From assembly GCF_000196255.1 (NCBI RefSeq), contig NC_006370.1:960187-1024186 (forward strand): a stretch of DNA of 64,000 bases, given 5' to 3'. Shown piece by piece: positions 8,350 to 17,023 of the stretch. Origin of the DNA: Photobacterium profundum SS9. Lineage in GTDB: Bacteria; Pseudomonadota; Gammaproteobacteria; Enterobacterales; Vibrionaceae. The translations under genes were made by a program, and so were the position numbers. Position 1 is the stretch's first letter. Each line of letters opens with the position of its first letter. A model generated the notes under the pieces. That model was not told where the DNA came from. It did no database searches and was given only the letters and a program-made list of their open reading frames with translations.

Positions 8350-8376
8350 AACTACACCCACAACTACACCCATAAG
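8350..8376. promoter_or_regulatory. Direct repeats inside attL, probable integrase arm sites
   Basis: ACTACACCCA occurs twice (AACTACACCC-A-CAACTACACCCA). The same pair with an AA spacer lies at 30826-30850 just inside the right end. Paired direct repeats placed symmetrically inside both attachment sites are what arm-type sites of tyrosine recombinases look like. Confidence 0.6.
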
Positions 8377-8407
8377 TGCATAGGTATAGTTAGACAGGAT
8401 AAAAAGA

Positions 8408-9748
8408 GTGCTAACAACAACACACATAAAATCCCTCAAGCCAAGAAAATCTGCCTACAGCGAGTGGGAAAACACAAGAGATAGAAAATCCGGCAGGCTA
8501 GGAGTTAAAGTACAGCCTTCGGGATCAAAGTCTTTCTACTTTCGATATTATAAAGATCTGAAACCAGTTTTTATCTTAATTGGAAAGTTTCCAGCCGTAT
8601 CCCTCAGTGATGCAAGAGAGAAAGCAAAGATATACGGTGCCATGTGGAGTGATGGTAAAGATCCAAAAATTGAGTTACAAGCTGAGCGAGAACGAATTGA
8701 ACAAGAAACGGTTAAGCTGAAAGCTCAACAAGAAGCTGAAAAAAGGCAGGGATCAGTTGGTCAACTATTGGATTCATATATCAATGAATTAGTGTTGAGG
8801 GAAAAATCTTCGTTCAAACGTGTAGGTAAAGCGTTTGAGGCAGATGTATACGGAGTCATAAGTAAAGATACGAAAGCGAAAGATATCACCCCACAGGACA
8901 TCTCAATTGTACTTTCAAAGATCATTAAGCGAGGAGCAGAAGTTCAAAGTAATAAGGTGCGATCTTACCTTCACGCAGCATTTAATTTTGGCTTGCGACA
9001 TGATTATGATCCAAAAAACTTGGGGCAAGAAGTTTTCTTTAACTTATCTTTCAACCCAGTGTCATCAGTACCGAAACAACTAAATGCTGAAAATGTCGGC
9101 GATAACTGGCTTAAAATGGATGAAGTACGTTATTTAGTAAATGCTGATTGTAGTGAATATTTTTCTGAAGAACATTTATTACTTTTAAAGTTATGCTTGT
9201 ATCTTGGCGGCCAAAGGCCGTTTGATTTAGCCAATAGCTATTGGAGTGCTGTAGACTTTGCTGAACGTACCTTTGAAATGAGTATGAGAGCATCAAAAAC
9301 AGATAAGCCTAACTTGATACCACTAACCGAAACAGCGATTAAGTTATTAAAGCTGTTGAGAAAAATCCATCCCCCAAAAATTGGTCAAGAATGCTTTTTG
9401 TTTCCTGCAAAGACAGAATCTGGTCACTTAGATACAAATCGATTTGGTAAAGCTGTTAAAAGGTTTTGTGACGATACGAAGTTCAAAAAATTTACCCCAC
9501 GAGATCTGCGTAGAACTTTCAAAACTCTTGCGGGAGCGTTGGAAGTCTCGAAAGACATCAGAGATCGCATTCAAAATCACGCTCTGAATGATGTGAGTTC
9601 TAAACACTATGATCGCTATGAGTACATTAAGGAGAAACGAGAAGCGTTAGAGTTGTGGGAAACGAGCATTAATGAATATGATGCAAGTAAAATCGCCAAT
9701 TTTAGCGAACTTGTTGATGATTCGAATGAGCAATCCAATAGCGCTTGA
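8408..9748 (+). CDS. int: Tyrosine recombinase (P4-type, DUF4102 integrase)
   Basis: A 446-residue site-specific recombinase, 172 bp from attL. The N-terminal arm-binding domain (DUF4102) shows SGRLGVKVQPSGSKSFYFRY and VSLSDAREKAK. A central SAM-like domain follows, then the catalytic domain: arginine I in LGGQRPFDLA (about residue 269), PRDLRRTFKTLAG (about 365-377, arginine II, with R in place of the common H), and the nucleophile region HYDRYEY (about 399-405). It presumably catalyses integration and excision at the tRNA-Arg 3' end. Orientation and position next to attL with an AlpA-like gene downstream match P4-like islands. It looks intact. Confidence 0.93.
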   Translation: MLTTTHIKSLKPRKSAYSEWENTRDRKSGRLGVKVQPSGSKSFYFRYYKDLKPVFILIGKFPAVSLSDAREKAKIYGAMWSDGKDPKIELQAERERIEQETVKLKAQQEAEKRQGSVGQLLDSYINELVLREKSSFKRVGKAFEADVYGVISKDTKAKDITPQDISIVLSKIIKRGAEVQSNKVRSYLHAAFNFGLRHDYDPKNLGQEVFFNLSFNPVSSVPKQLNAENVGDNWLKMDEVRYLVNADCSEYFSEEHLLLLKLCLYLGGQRPFDLANSYWSAVDFAERTFEMSMRASKTDKPNLIPLTETAIKLLKLLRKIHPPKIGQECFLFPAKTESGHLDTNRFGKAVKRFCDDTKFKKFTPRDLRRTFKTLAGALEVSKDIRDRIQNHALNDVSSKHYDRYEYIKEKREALELWETSINEYDASKIANFSELVDDSNEQSNSA

Positions 9749-9945
9749 TTGATTCATTCTTGCGAAGCAAGGGTAGTGTAGGGGGCGTCAATTTCTATGG
9801 TTTAGTGGTGAAATCAATCGTTATCAAAAAAAGTCAAATAATTTTACAAATATTTAATTTTTTGAATTGATGCGTGTTTTTTTGCTGTGCTATCTTATTC
9901 GACGTTAAAGGAATTCTTGCCTAAAACTACAATAAAGAGAATAAG

Positions 9946-10143
9946 ATGAATACAAATCAAGTGATACTTCGCCCCAAAGATTTATCCAAAAAATTAGGAA
10001 TCAGTCTAACAACAATTTGGCGCTGGAGAAAAAACAAATCACTACCTGAGCCTATATATTTCACTGAAAAAACAATCGGTTGGCATGAGTCTACAATTGA
10101 TTCTTGGCTGTCCGATAAGATGCTTACAGCAAGTCAAAAGTGA
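9946..10143 (+). CDS. AlpA-like DNA-binding regulator / excisionase
   Basis: A 65-residue protein of the AlpA/MerR-like winged-helix type: ILRPKDLSKKLGISLTTIWR is the recognition helix region, WRWRKNKSLPEPIYF the following turn, and GWHESTIDSWLSDK the closing helix. AlpA activates integrase or excision functions in P4-like and CP4-57 elements. ATAAAGAGAATAAG provides a plausible ribosome site. It is 197 bp behind the integrase gene on the same strand. Confidence 0.88.
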   Translation: MNTNQVILRPKDLSKKLGISLTTIWRWRKNKSLPEPIYFTEKTIGWHESTIDSWLSDKMLTASQK

Positions 10144-10576
10144 CAGAAATCTATTGCGTTGTGCGCGAGAGAGAAGTGTGTACGACACAATGGTTGTTGT
10201 GTGACAGTTCTATGTAAGAGCTTAGTCATAAGGCGAGAAAGTTTAAACGCAATCTGTCATCTACACGATCTGAAATTTATCTTACCTGAAAGATTACTCT
10301 AACGAACTTATGCCTCATTGTGTTTTAGTTGCCCCTTTTGAATCAGCAAAGTTGTAGAGATTTACCCAAATTCAGCTAATACATAGTTTATTAACTTAAA
10401 CTGATGAGGATTAGTTAGCTTGTCCACAACCTAGCTCCATCGAGGCTGGTCGATTGTTGCAAAAAAACACAAAAGATAACGGCGTAAATAGCACTAGACT
10501 GAATTGCCCTAGTGCTATTTACACTAGGGCGGAATTGCCATATGATGCATTTAGTTAACTATCTAACGGTGGCAAA
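10144..10576. other. Intergenic region with overlapping hairpins before the three-gene cassette
   Basis: No gene seen. The last 90 bp hold the two mutually exclusive hairpins described at 10485-10540; the rest shows no further structure I can support. Confidence 0.6.
10485..10540 (+). promoter_or_regulatory. Two mutually exclusive hairpins (attenuator-like) in the leader of the cassette
   Basis: TAAATAGCACTAG (10485-10497) pairs perfectly with CTAGTGCTATTTA (10509-10521), 13 bp, 11-nt loop. GCCCTAGTG (10506-10514) pairs perfectly with CACTAGGGC (10522-10530), 9 bp, 7-nt loop. The two share 10509-10514, so only one can form in RNA at a time. GAATTGCC occurs at 10501-10508 and again inside 10531-10540. 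The first coding ATG is 37 bp downstream. On DNA the same symmetry could be operators. Confidence 0.6.
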
Positions 10577-10963
10577 ATGCAAATCTCGAAAATCCAAGAC
10601 AAACTGCACACTTCTTTTCATGGAATTTTCCAAGAACCAGACGGGCAATCTCTTCTCTCTTTCTTGCTAGAGCCTGAAAGTATACTTCGCTCAGAAACTG
10701 CGATTTACCTTGGCAAAGCACCATTAGATGCTCTTACTCCAGGACTCCTTCAGTTACCAATCTTTGCTAATCAACATGAAGATGATGAAACCAAGCAACG
10801 AATCGAGAGGCTTAAGCAGCTAGCTGGCTCACTGACTAGAATCATTATGGAAGAGAGAGGCTATGAACTGAATCCATCAAAACAGAAACTTAAGCCATCC
10901 ACTGAAGAAAAACCTCAATTATTTGTCAAGGTATCTACATATTCTAAGGCTAAAGCAAAATAA
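10577..10963 (+). CDS. Hypothetical protein, first gene of the cassette
   Basis: 128 residues, starting at ATG 10577 behind CGGTGGCAAA. Not recognised. The N-terminal half is mixed (FHGIFQEPDGQSLLSFLLEP); the middle has an acidic-basic helix (HEDDETKQRIERLKQLAGS) that could be a coiled coil, and the C-terminus is lysine-rich. No signal peptide or membrane segment. It is followed within about 12 bp by the next gene and shares its leader, so the three genes to 11960 very likely form one operon. Confidence 0.6.
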   Translation: MQISKIQDKLHTSFHGIFQEPDGQSLLSFLLEPESILRSETAIYLGKAPLDALTPGLLQLPIFANQHEDDETKQRIERLKQLAGSLTRIIMEERGYELNPSKQKLKPSTEEKPQLFVKVSTYSKAKAK

Positions 10964-10974
10964 GGGCTTAAGTG

Positions 10975-11259
10975 ATGTTAATGGTTACAATTGAACAACT
11001 CCCTTTACTAGGAAAAAGCTACCTTCGTAACGTACTCAGTAAAATGCGAAATAAAGATGAGGCCACTGTGCGTATTGGACTACTGGGTGACTTTAAAACT
11101 CCCAATTATCAGGTCAAGTTACCAAATGGTGTATATTTGACCTACCGAGGCGCTAACCATAACCGATTTGGAAAAGATAGCTTTGAATCAAGCCACTTGA
11201 GCGTATCTTTTACTTTCGCTCAAATTTCTTCAGCCTATGATAAAGCTAGCAGTGTTTAA
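10975..11259 (+). CDS. Hypothetical protein, second gene of the cassette
   Basis: About 94 residues from ATG 10975 (GTG 10972 and ATG 10981 are alternative starts), preceded by TAAGGGCTTAAGTG. Not recognised. Visible features are VRIGLLGDFKTPNYQVKLPN, a beta-rich middle, and a C-terminal AQISSAYDKASSV helix. It is soluble, with no cysteines. It is separated by 8 bp from the metallophosphoesterase gene, whose ribosome site (AAGGATAATT) overlaps the gap. Confidence 0.55.
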   Translation: MLMVTIEQLPLLGKSYLRNVLSKMRNKDEATVRIGLLGDFKTPNYQVKLPNGVYLTYRGANHNRFGKDSFESSHLSVSFTFAQISSAYDKASSV

Positions 11260-11267
11260 GGATAATT

Positions 11268-11960
11268 ATGGCGCAACCGTTAAAGATCCTTCACCTCAGC
11301 GATCTACACTTTAATACAGGAGTATGTGATTGGGTATTGCAGGGCGCTGATGCAGATATTATCTGTATTAGTGGCGACTTATTTGATGATAGCCGTCATT
11401 GCCGTTTAACTACTAAACAACAAATTGATTGGTATCTTCGTTGGCTTGACCAGATAACCGTACCCGTTTTTATCTGCTCTGGTAATCATGATGTGGAGGA
11501 AAATCTCTGTTTAGATGATGACTGGCTGTTAAATGATTTAACCGATCTAGATGAATTTACTGTCGACTTTCCTGAACCACCGATAAGGGTAAATTTGGTA
11601 TCGGAGTTATCATCAGATAATGTTTTTATTGATGGTAGTATCTCTGAATATAAAGGCTACAGGATAGGATGTGTCGGTTATGAAAGTCCGAATTTAAGGC
11701 CCTTCAAAGACTGTGATATCGTGTTACATCACGTCCCCCCAAGTAATACACCTGTAGCGAAACAAGGTGGTAGAGATTGGGGGTGTCATGAACTAAGAGC
11801 TGCGCTAGATTGTGGTGAGTTAGCGCCTAAAGTCTTGTTATGTGGGCACGTCCACAAGCCCCAAAAGTCTAAGGCGATTGTCAAAAGGACACAAGTGATT
11901 AACGGTGGTTCAAGCAATATAGAAAAACTTAATAATCAATCGCTAATTGTTTTAGTTTAA
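11268..11960 (+). CDS. Calcineurin-like metallophosphoesterase
   Basis: 230 residues, with the full set of metallophosphoesterase motifs in order: LHLSDLHF (residues 8-15, DxH), CISGDLFDD (GD), CSGNHDVEE (GNHD), VLHHVPPS (H) and LLCGHVHKPQ (GHxH). It should bind two metals and cleave a phosphodiester or phosphomonoester; substrate unknown. It is cytoplasmic, with no signal peptide. It is the last gene of a three-gene unit near the integrase end of the island, together with two unknown small proteins. A nuclease or nucleotide-phosphatase role in host defence is possible but only inferred from location. Confidence 0.88.
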   Translation: MAQPLKILHLSDLHFNTGVCDWVLQGADADIICISGDLFDDSRHCRLTTKQQIDWYLRWLDQITVPVFICSGNHDVEENLCLDDDWLLNDLTDLDEFTVDFPEPPIRVNLVSELSSDNVFIDGSISEYKGYRIGCVGYESPNLRPFKDCDIVLHHVPPSNTPVAKQGGRDWGCHELRAALDCGELAPKVLLCGHVHKPQKSKAIVKRTQVINGGSSNIEKLNNQSLIVLV

Positions 11961-12694
11961 CGAACGTTTCAGCTTTTGACATACTTTTTCTTATTTGAAC
12001 TAGCTAGTGATTAGTTGGTGCCGTAACTCATAAATGTCCCGAAATGATTTAGAGATGATCCATCTAAATCAGAATTGCCCCGAACCGTGTTAGCAGCATG
12101 GTGATTTGGTATGACACTTTAATACTTAGGAACGCTGTGAATTGGCAGAAAAATTGCTCTGAGTATGATTCTTTATTCCCTCTCCCACACATAGCGAAGA
12201 TTATTAGTTGAGTGTTCAATCTGGGAGCTGGTATGTTGGGACGACAAAGTCCCTCGGTAATTAGTCCATCAGTCTCCCTCGGTAATCACATCAGTACACA
12301 TAATGTTGTACTGATAAGGTATCAGAAGTGAAAACCTGAAATGGCTATGTTTCTTCTAAAATTTTCTGGTTTATTAAAATGGTTATTTTAATTTGTTTAT
12401 CATATAACTATTTTGGTTTTTATGACCCCTCTTTAGACCTTTGCCCGTATCGTTATAGTGAAGGCTTTAATAATAGTGGTAAACAAAAAACGCCCTCAAA
12501 GGCGATTTCAAAGGTATTACAATTAAATTTATCAAGCGCTACGCGCTTAACTAGTCAAACTTTCTCGCCCTTTTCTAAGTAGCTCTTGGCCAATATGTCA
12601 TTCGATATATTACCGTCAATCAAGTAAAATACCCCCAATAGCTCATTGCTTTCGCTCGTTTTTCGAACAGCTTACATTAAAAGAAGATAACTCA
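11961..12694. other. Non-coding stretch between the cassette and the restriction operon
   Basis: No credible gene; an open stretch at 12379-12582 lacks a ribosome site and protein-like composition. Small structures seen: CCCTCGGTAAT as a direct repeat at 12251-12261 and 12276-12286; an inverted repeat ATCAGTACA / TGTACTGAT at 12290-12298 and 12307-12315; and hairpins CGCCCTCAAAGGCG and AAGCGCTACGCGCTT at about 12490-12550. The end must hold the hsd promoter, but I cannot assign its elements. Confidence 0.5.
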
Positions 12695-12733
12695 ATGGAT
12701 CATACGGCTCATAACAAACTGGTTTCATTTATT
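12695..12733 (+). pseudogene. hsdM: First 13 codons of hsdM, cut off by an IS200-type element
   Basis: ATG 12695 opens MDHTAHNKLVSFI and the frame then enters the IS. Joining I (12731-12733) directly to the TGG codon at 13330 gives SFIWSIADDCLRDVYVRGKY, the normal beginning of HsdM proteins. AAAAGAAGATAACTCA before the ATG provides a weak ribosome site. Confidence 0.85.
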
Positions 12734-13329
12734 CGTCACCTAAAAGGTTAAAACCACCGACTTTAGTCGGTCAGCTTCAGCTATGATATTTTACGGTCAT
12801 CGATGATGTTGGAGCATGATTATGGATTATAGATATGGAAGTCATACAGTCTTCAAAATTCAGTACCATTTCGTTTTTGTAACGAAGTATCGTTATCAAG
12901 TTTTGACTGGTGATGTTGGCTTGAAAGCTCGAGAGCTAATCAGGCAAACATGTCATGCTTTTGAGATTGATATTTTGAAGGGGGTAATCAGTAAAGATCA
13001 TGTTCACTTGTTAGCTTCTGCACCACCCAATATGGCACCTAGCGAAATAATGCGAAGGATTAAAGGCCGTACATCGGCTAAGTTGTTCGAGAGTTATCCT
13101 GATTTAAAGAAGAAATACTGGGGACGTCATTTTTGGGCTAGAGGCTACTTTTGTGTGACATCTGGTGACCTAACGGAAGAAATGATAAAGGAATACCTTG
13201 ATCATCACTTTGAGCCCAAGGCTGAAGATAACTTCAGGACAGAAGGCTAACGAAAACGGGTCTTTGACCCGTATCCGGACTTTCAGTCCTTAATACTAAC
13301 CCACCTACTTTAGTAGGTGGTTGTTTAGT
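12734..13329 (+). mobile_element. IS200-type insertion sequence (tnpA only)
   Basis: About 596 bp. The left subterminal hairpin is ACCGAC-TTTA-GTCGGT (12756-12771). The right side has three short-loop hairpins: ACGGGTC/GACCCGT (13256-13272), GGACT/AGTCC (13277-13289) and CCACCTAC/GTAGGTGG (13301-13320). There are no terminal inverted repeats or target duplication, as expected for single-strand transposition. The ends were set from the reconstruction of hsdM; with T residues on both sides they are certain to a base or two only. No tnpB is present. Confidence 0.85.
12816..13250 (+). CDS. tnpA: IS200 transposase TnpA (HUH Y1 family)
   Basis: 144 residues, normal length for the family. The metal-binding HUH pair is DHVHLL (His62, His64), FHFVFVTK-like YHFVFVTKYR is the first strand, FWARGYF precedes the C-terminal helix, and the nucleophile is Tyr127 in EEMIKEYLDHH. 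It cuts and joins single-stranded ends at hairpins. All catalytic residues are present, so the element may still be active. ATG 12822 is an alternative start. It is transcribed in the same direction as the hsd operon. Confidence 0.93.
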   Translation: MIMDYRYGSHTVFKIQYHFVFVTKYRYQVLTGDVGLKARELIRQTCHAFEIDILKGVISKDHVHLLASAPPNMAPSEIMRRIKGRTSAKLFESYPDLKKKYWGRHFWARGYFCVTSGDLTEEMIKEYLDHHFEPKAEDNFRTEG

Positions 13330-15702
13330 TGGTCTATCGCAGATGACTGCCTTCGAGATGTTTACGTGCGTGGTAAGTACCGTGACGTTATCTTGCCTAT
13401 GGTCGTATTGCGTCGTTTAGATTCCCTGTTAGAAGCTACAAAAAAAGAAATTCTAGAAGAAGTAGCATTTCAGCGTGATGAAATGGAATCGACTGAATTC
13501 GACAGCGCTCCACTAGAAGCCATTACAGGCTATGTGTTCTACAACACCAGTAAGTGGACGCTCAAACAAATTACAGCGACAGCATCAAATAACCAACAGA
13601 TCCTACTTGCTAACGTTGAAGAATATTTGAATGGCTTTAGCGATAACGTAAAAGAAATCATCAAGTGCTTTAAGCTCCAATCACAAATCCGTCACATGGC
13701 AGAAAAAGACATACTGCTTGATGTACTAGAAAAGTTCACTTCGCCAAACATCAACTTAACTCCAAATGTAGTCGAAGACCCTGATGGCAATAAGCTACCT
13801 GCACTGTCTAACTTAGGTATGGGTTATGTGTTTGAAGAGCTAATCCGTAAATTTAACGAAGATAATAATGAAGAAGCTGGTGAACACTTTACCCCTCGTG
13901 AAGTAATCGAGTTAATGACTCACCTTGTCTTTGACCCACTAAAAGGTAACCTACCACCCGTTATTACCCTGTATGATCCCGCATGCGGAAGTGGCGGTAT
14001 GCTGACAGAAGCACAGAATTTCATCAAAGATCCAGAAGGTAAAATTAAAGCAACAAGTGATGTTTATCTTTTTGGTAAAGAGATAAATGATGAGACCTAC
14101 GCCATCTGTAAATCAGACATGATGATCAAAGGTGATAACCCTGAAAACATCCGTGTAGGCTCAACACTTTCTACCGATGAATTCGCAGGTAAAACCTTCC
14201 ACTACTGTCTTTCGAATCCACCTTACGGTAAGAGCTGGGCTAGTGAGCAGAAGTACATCAAAGATGGCAAAGAAGTCATCGACTCTCGCTTTAAAGTTAA
14301 ATTAAAAGATTACTGGGGGGTTGAAGATACCTATGAAGCTATACCTCGCTCCAGTGACGGCCAGTTGCTGTTCTTAATGGAAATGGTCAGCAAAATGAAA
14401 TCCGTTAACAATGGAGTTGAAGGTTCTCGTATTGCTTCCGTTCATAATGGGTCAAGCTTGTTCACCGGAGATGCAGGTGGCGGTGAAAGTAACATCCGTC
14501 GTTACATCATTGAAAACGACATGCTAGAAGCTATTGTTCAACTACCAAATAACCTATTCTACAACACCGGTATCACGACTTATATCTGGCTATTGTCTAA
14601 CAACAAATTAGACAAGCGTAAAGGACAAGTACAGCTAATTGATGCCAATCCACTTTACCGCAAGCTACGTAAAAACCTTGGTGATAAAAACTGTGAGTTC
14701 TCACCTGAGCACATTCGTGAAATAACCAAAACTTACCTAGATATGACAAAAGTGGAACGTACACTCGATGAGAAAGGCGATCCGCAAGGTATTTCAACTA
14801 AAGTATTTGATAATGATGATTTTGGTTACTATAAGGTCAACATCGAGTGTCCTGATCGTCGTAATGCACAATTCAGCAGTGAACGTATTGAAACATTACG
14901 TTTTGATAAAGCTCTGCGTGAGCCAATGGAATATATCTATAATACCTATGGTGAAGATGCTTATAAAGCCGAAATACTGGCCAAGGAGAGCAAGGCCATA
15001 CTTGCTTGGTGTGAAGAAAAAGAAATCAGCCTCAATACCAAGAACCGTAATAAGCTGTTAGACGTTGCGACTTGGACAAGATTGGGTGATTTGATTGATA
15101 TCGCTAACACGCTGATGAAAGCTATTGGTACAGACATTTATAACGATTACAATCAATTCAAGGCAACTGTCGATGCCGAGTTAAAATCGCGTAAGATCAA
15201 ACTTTCTGCCCCAGAAAAAAATGCCATTTTAAATGCTGTCAGTTGGTATCACGAAAATGCAGAAAAAGTTATCAAGAAGAAGCTCAAACTAACTGGTAGC
15301 AAGCTTGACGAACTATTAACAAGCTGCGATTGCGATGAACATGAATTAGGTGATTTTGGTTATTACCTTATTGCAAAAGAAGACGGCGGTAAAGCTGGTG
15401 AATACATCACATATGAATCAAATTCAGATCTGCGTGATGCCGAATCTATTCCTCTCAAACAAAGTATCTACCAGTACTTCCTTGATGAAGTGAAGCCACA
15501 CGTTTCCGATTCATGGATCAACATCGATAGCACTAAAATTGGTTACGAGATCAGCTTTAACAAGCATTTCTACCAGCATAAGCCGCTTCGCTCAATAGAT
15601 GATGTAGCCAAAGACATCATTGCACTAGAGCAAAAAGCAGAAGGATTGATGGCAGAAATTCTTGGCATTTCAGTATCAACACTGACTCATGAGGATGCGT
15701 AA
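13321..15702 (+). CDS. hsdM: Type I restriction-modification M subunit, 5' end displaced by IS200
   Basis: The adenine-N6 methyltransferase subunit of a type I system. HsdM N-terminal helices begin WSIADDCLRDVYVRGKYRDV. The SAM-binding motif DPACGSGGMLTEA lies at about residues 219-231 and the catalytic NPPYG at about 299-303. At about 790 residues it is much longer than the 500-residue classical form; the extension is mostly helical. Only codons 1-13 are separated by the IS. The frame reopens inside the IS right end with TTG 13321 (TTG TTT AGT TGG), and TAGGTGG just ahead could act as a ribosome site but is too close. ATG 13399 would lose 26 residues. Stop and the hsdS start are two bases apart. 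Function depends on whether TTG is used or the IS excises. Confidence 0.88.
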   Translation: MFSWSIADDCLRDVYVRGKYRDVILPMVVLRRLDSLLEATKKEILEEVAFQRDEMESTEFDSAPLEAITGYVFYNTSKWTLKQITATASNNQQILLANVEEYLNGFSDNVKEIIKCFKLQSQIRHMAEKDILLDVLEKFTSPNINLTPNVVEDPDGNKLPALSNLGMGYVFEELIRKFNEDNNEEAGEHFTPREVIELMTHLVFDPLKGNLPPVITLYDPACGSGGMLTEAQNFIKDPEGKIKATSDVYLFGKEINDETYAICKSDMMIKGDNPENIRVGSTLSTDEFAGKTFHYCLSNPPYGKSWASEQKYIKDGKEVIDSRFKVKLKDYWGVEDTYEAIPRSSDGQLLFLMEMVSKMKSVNNGVEGSRIASVHNGSSLFTGDAGGGESNIRRYIIENDMLEAIVQLPNNLFYNTGITTYIWLLSNNKLDKRKGQVQLIDANPLYRKLRKNLGDKNCEFSPEHIREITKTYLDMTKVERTLDEKGDPQGISTKVFDNDDFGYYKVNIECPDRRNAQFSSERIETLRFDKALREPMEYIYNTYGEDAYKAEILAKESKAILAWCEEKEISLNTKNRNKLLDVATWTRLGDLIDIANTLMKAIGTDIYNDYNQFKATVDAELKSRKIKLSAPEKNAILNAVSWYHENAEKVIKKKLKLTGSKLDELLTSCDCDEHELGDFGYYLIAKEDGGKAGEYITYESNSDLRDAESIPLKQSIYQYFLDEVKPHVSDSWINIDSTKIGYEISFNKHFYQHKPLRSIDDVAKDIIALEQKAEGLMAEILGISVSTLTHEDA

Positions 15703-15704
15703 TC

Positions 15705-17018
15705 ATGAGTAGTGTAGCTATGATGCCCAAGTATGAGGCTTATAATGAGTCTGGTGTTGAATGGATTGGTAATATTCCAGAGCATTGGAACATTACGAAA
15801 GCTAAATATTTATTTAATGAAGTTGATGAACGTTCGGTCACGGGACACGAAGAGCTTTTGTCTGTATCTCATATTACAGGCGTGACTCCACGTTCTGAAA
15901 AAAATGTCTCAATGTTTATGGCAGAGGACTACTCTGGCTCTAAAACCTGTCAAGCGGATGATATTGTTTTCAATACCATGTGGGCATGGATGGGAGCATT
16001 AGGTGTTTCAGAACGATCTGGTATAGTAAGTCCTTCTTATGGTGTTTTTAGGCAAAAATTTACCAATACCTTTAATGCAAAGTATCTAGAATATTTACTT
16101 AAGACTCCCAAATATATCGAGCATTACAATAAGGTTTCAACAGGTCTTCACTCTTCGCGTTTGCGTTTTTATGGTCACATGTTTTTTGACATGAAAATGG
16201 GCTATCCCCATATTGACGAACAAAATGGCATCATCAAGTTTTTAGATAATAAAACTAATAAAATTGATGAAGCTGCTGCTATTAAAGAAAAGCAAATCTC
16301 CCTGCTCAAAGAGCGTAAGCAGATCATCATTCAACAAGCTGTGACTCGTGGTTTAAACCCTGATGTACCAATGCGAGATTCTGGTGTTGATTGGATTGGC
16401 GAGATTCCTGATCATTGGTGCTCAGAGCCTATAAAGTATTCATTAAAGGGAATTATCGATTGTGAGCATAAAACAGCACCATTTGTTGATAAAAAAGAGT
16501 TTTTTGTAGTTCGAACTTCAAATGTCAAGCAAGGCAAGCTTGTTATAGAAGATGCAAAATATACAAATGAGTATGGTTATAAAGAGTGGACATCAAGAGG
16601 GGTTCCGTTTCCAGGAGATATATTACTTACACGTGAGGCTCCCGCAGGTGAAGCATGTCTTGTTCCTGATGATAGAAAGTTGTGTTTGGGACAAAGAATG
16701 GTTTGGTTAAAAGTAGACAGAACTAGGTTACTACCTGAATTCGCATTGTCATTAATCTATTCTTCAGTTGTGAGAACCTATATAGATTTTCTTTCAGCTG
16801 GCTCTACTGTTCTTCATTTTAATATGGCAGATATTAAAAATATACCTGTCATACTTCCACCGATAAATGAACAAGCTATATTAGTCACACATATTAAAAA
16901 GCACTCAGATAAAATTGATAAAGCCATTGAACTGGAACAGCAACAGATATCCAAGCTGAAAGAATATAAATCAATCCTAATCAACAGTGCTGTCACAGGT
17001 AAAATAAAGGTGGTTTAA
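15705..17018 (+). CDS. hsdS: Type I restriction-modification specificity subunit
   Basis: 437 residues with the two-fold layout of HsdS. The half-repeats begin SGVEWIGNIPEHWNITKAKY (about residue 11) and SGVDWIGEIPDHW (about 226), each followed by a variable target-recognition domain. Conserved helical spacers are KEKQISLLKERKQIIIQQAV and EQQQISKLKEYKSILINSAV. The two recognition domains differ, so the target should be a bipartite asymmetric sequence. It starts two bases after the hsdM stop and ends six bases before the next gene. No truncation. Confidence 0.93.
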   Translation: MSSVAMMPKYEAYNESGVEWIGNIPEHWNITKAKYLFNEVDERSVTGHEELLSVSHITGVTPRSEKNVSMFMAEDYSGSKTCQADDIVFNTMWAWMGALGVSERSGIVSPSYGVFRQKFTNTFNAKYLEYLLKTPKYIEHYNKVSTGLHSSRLRFYGHMFFDMKMGYPHIDEQNGIIKFLDNKTNKIDEAAAIKEKQISLLKERKQIIIQQAVTRGLNPDVPMRDSGVDWIGEIPDHWCSEPIKYSLKGIIDCEHKTAPFVDKKEFFVVRTSNVKQGKLVIEDAKYTNEYGYKEWTSRGVPFPGDILLTREAPAGEACLVPDDRKLCLGQRMVWLKVDRTRLLPEFALSLIYSSVVRTYIDFLSAGSTVLHFNMADIKNIPVILPPINEQAILVTHIKKHSDKIDKAIELEQQQISKLKEYKSILINSAVTGKIKVV

Positions 17019-17023
17019 TTTCT

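Noticed and set aside
12379-12582. ORF of 67 codons before the hsd operon
   Set aside because: No start signal and no recognisable pattern.
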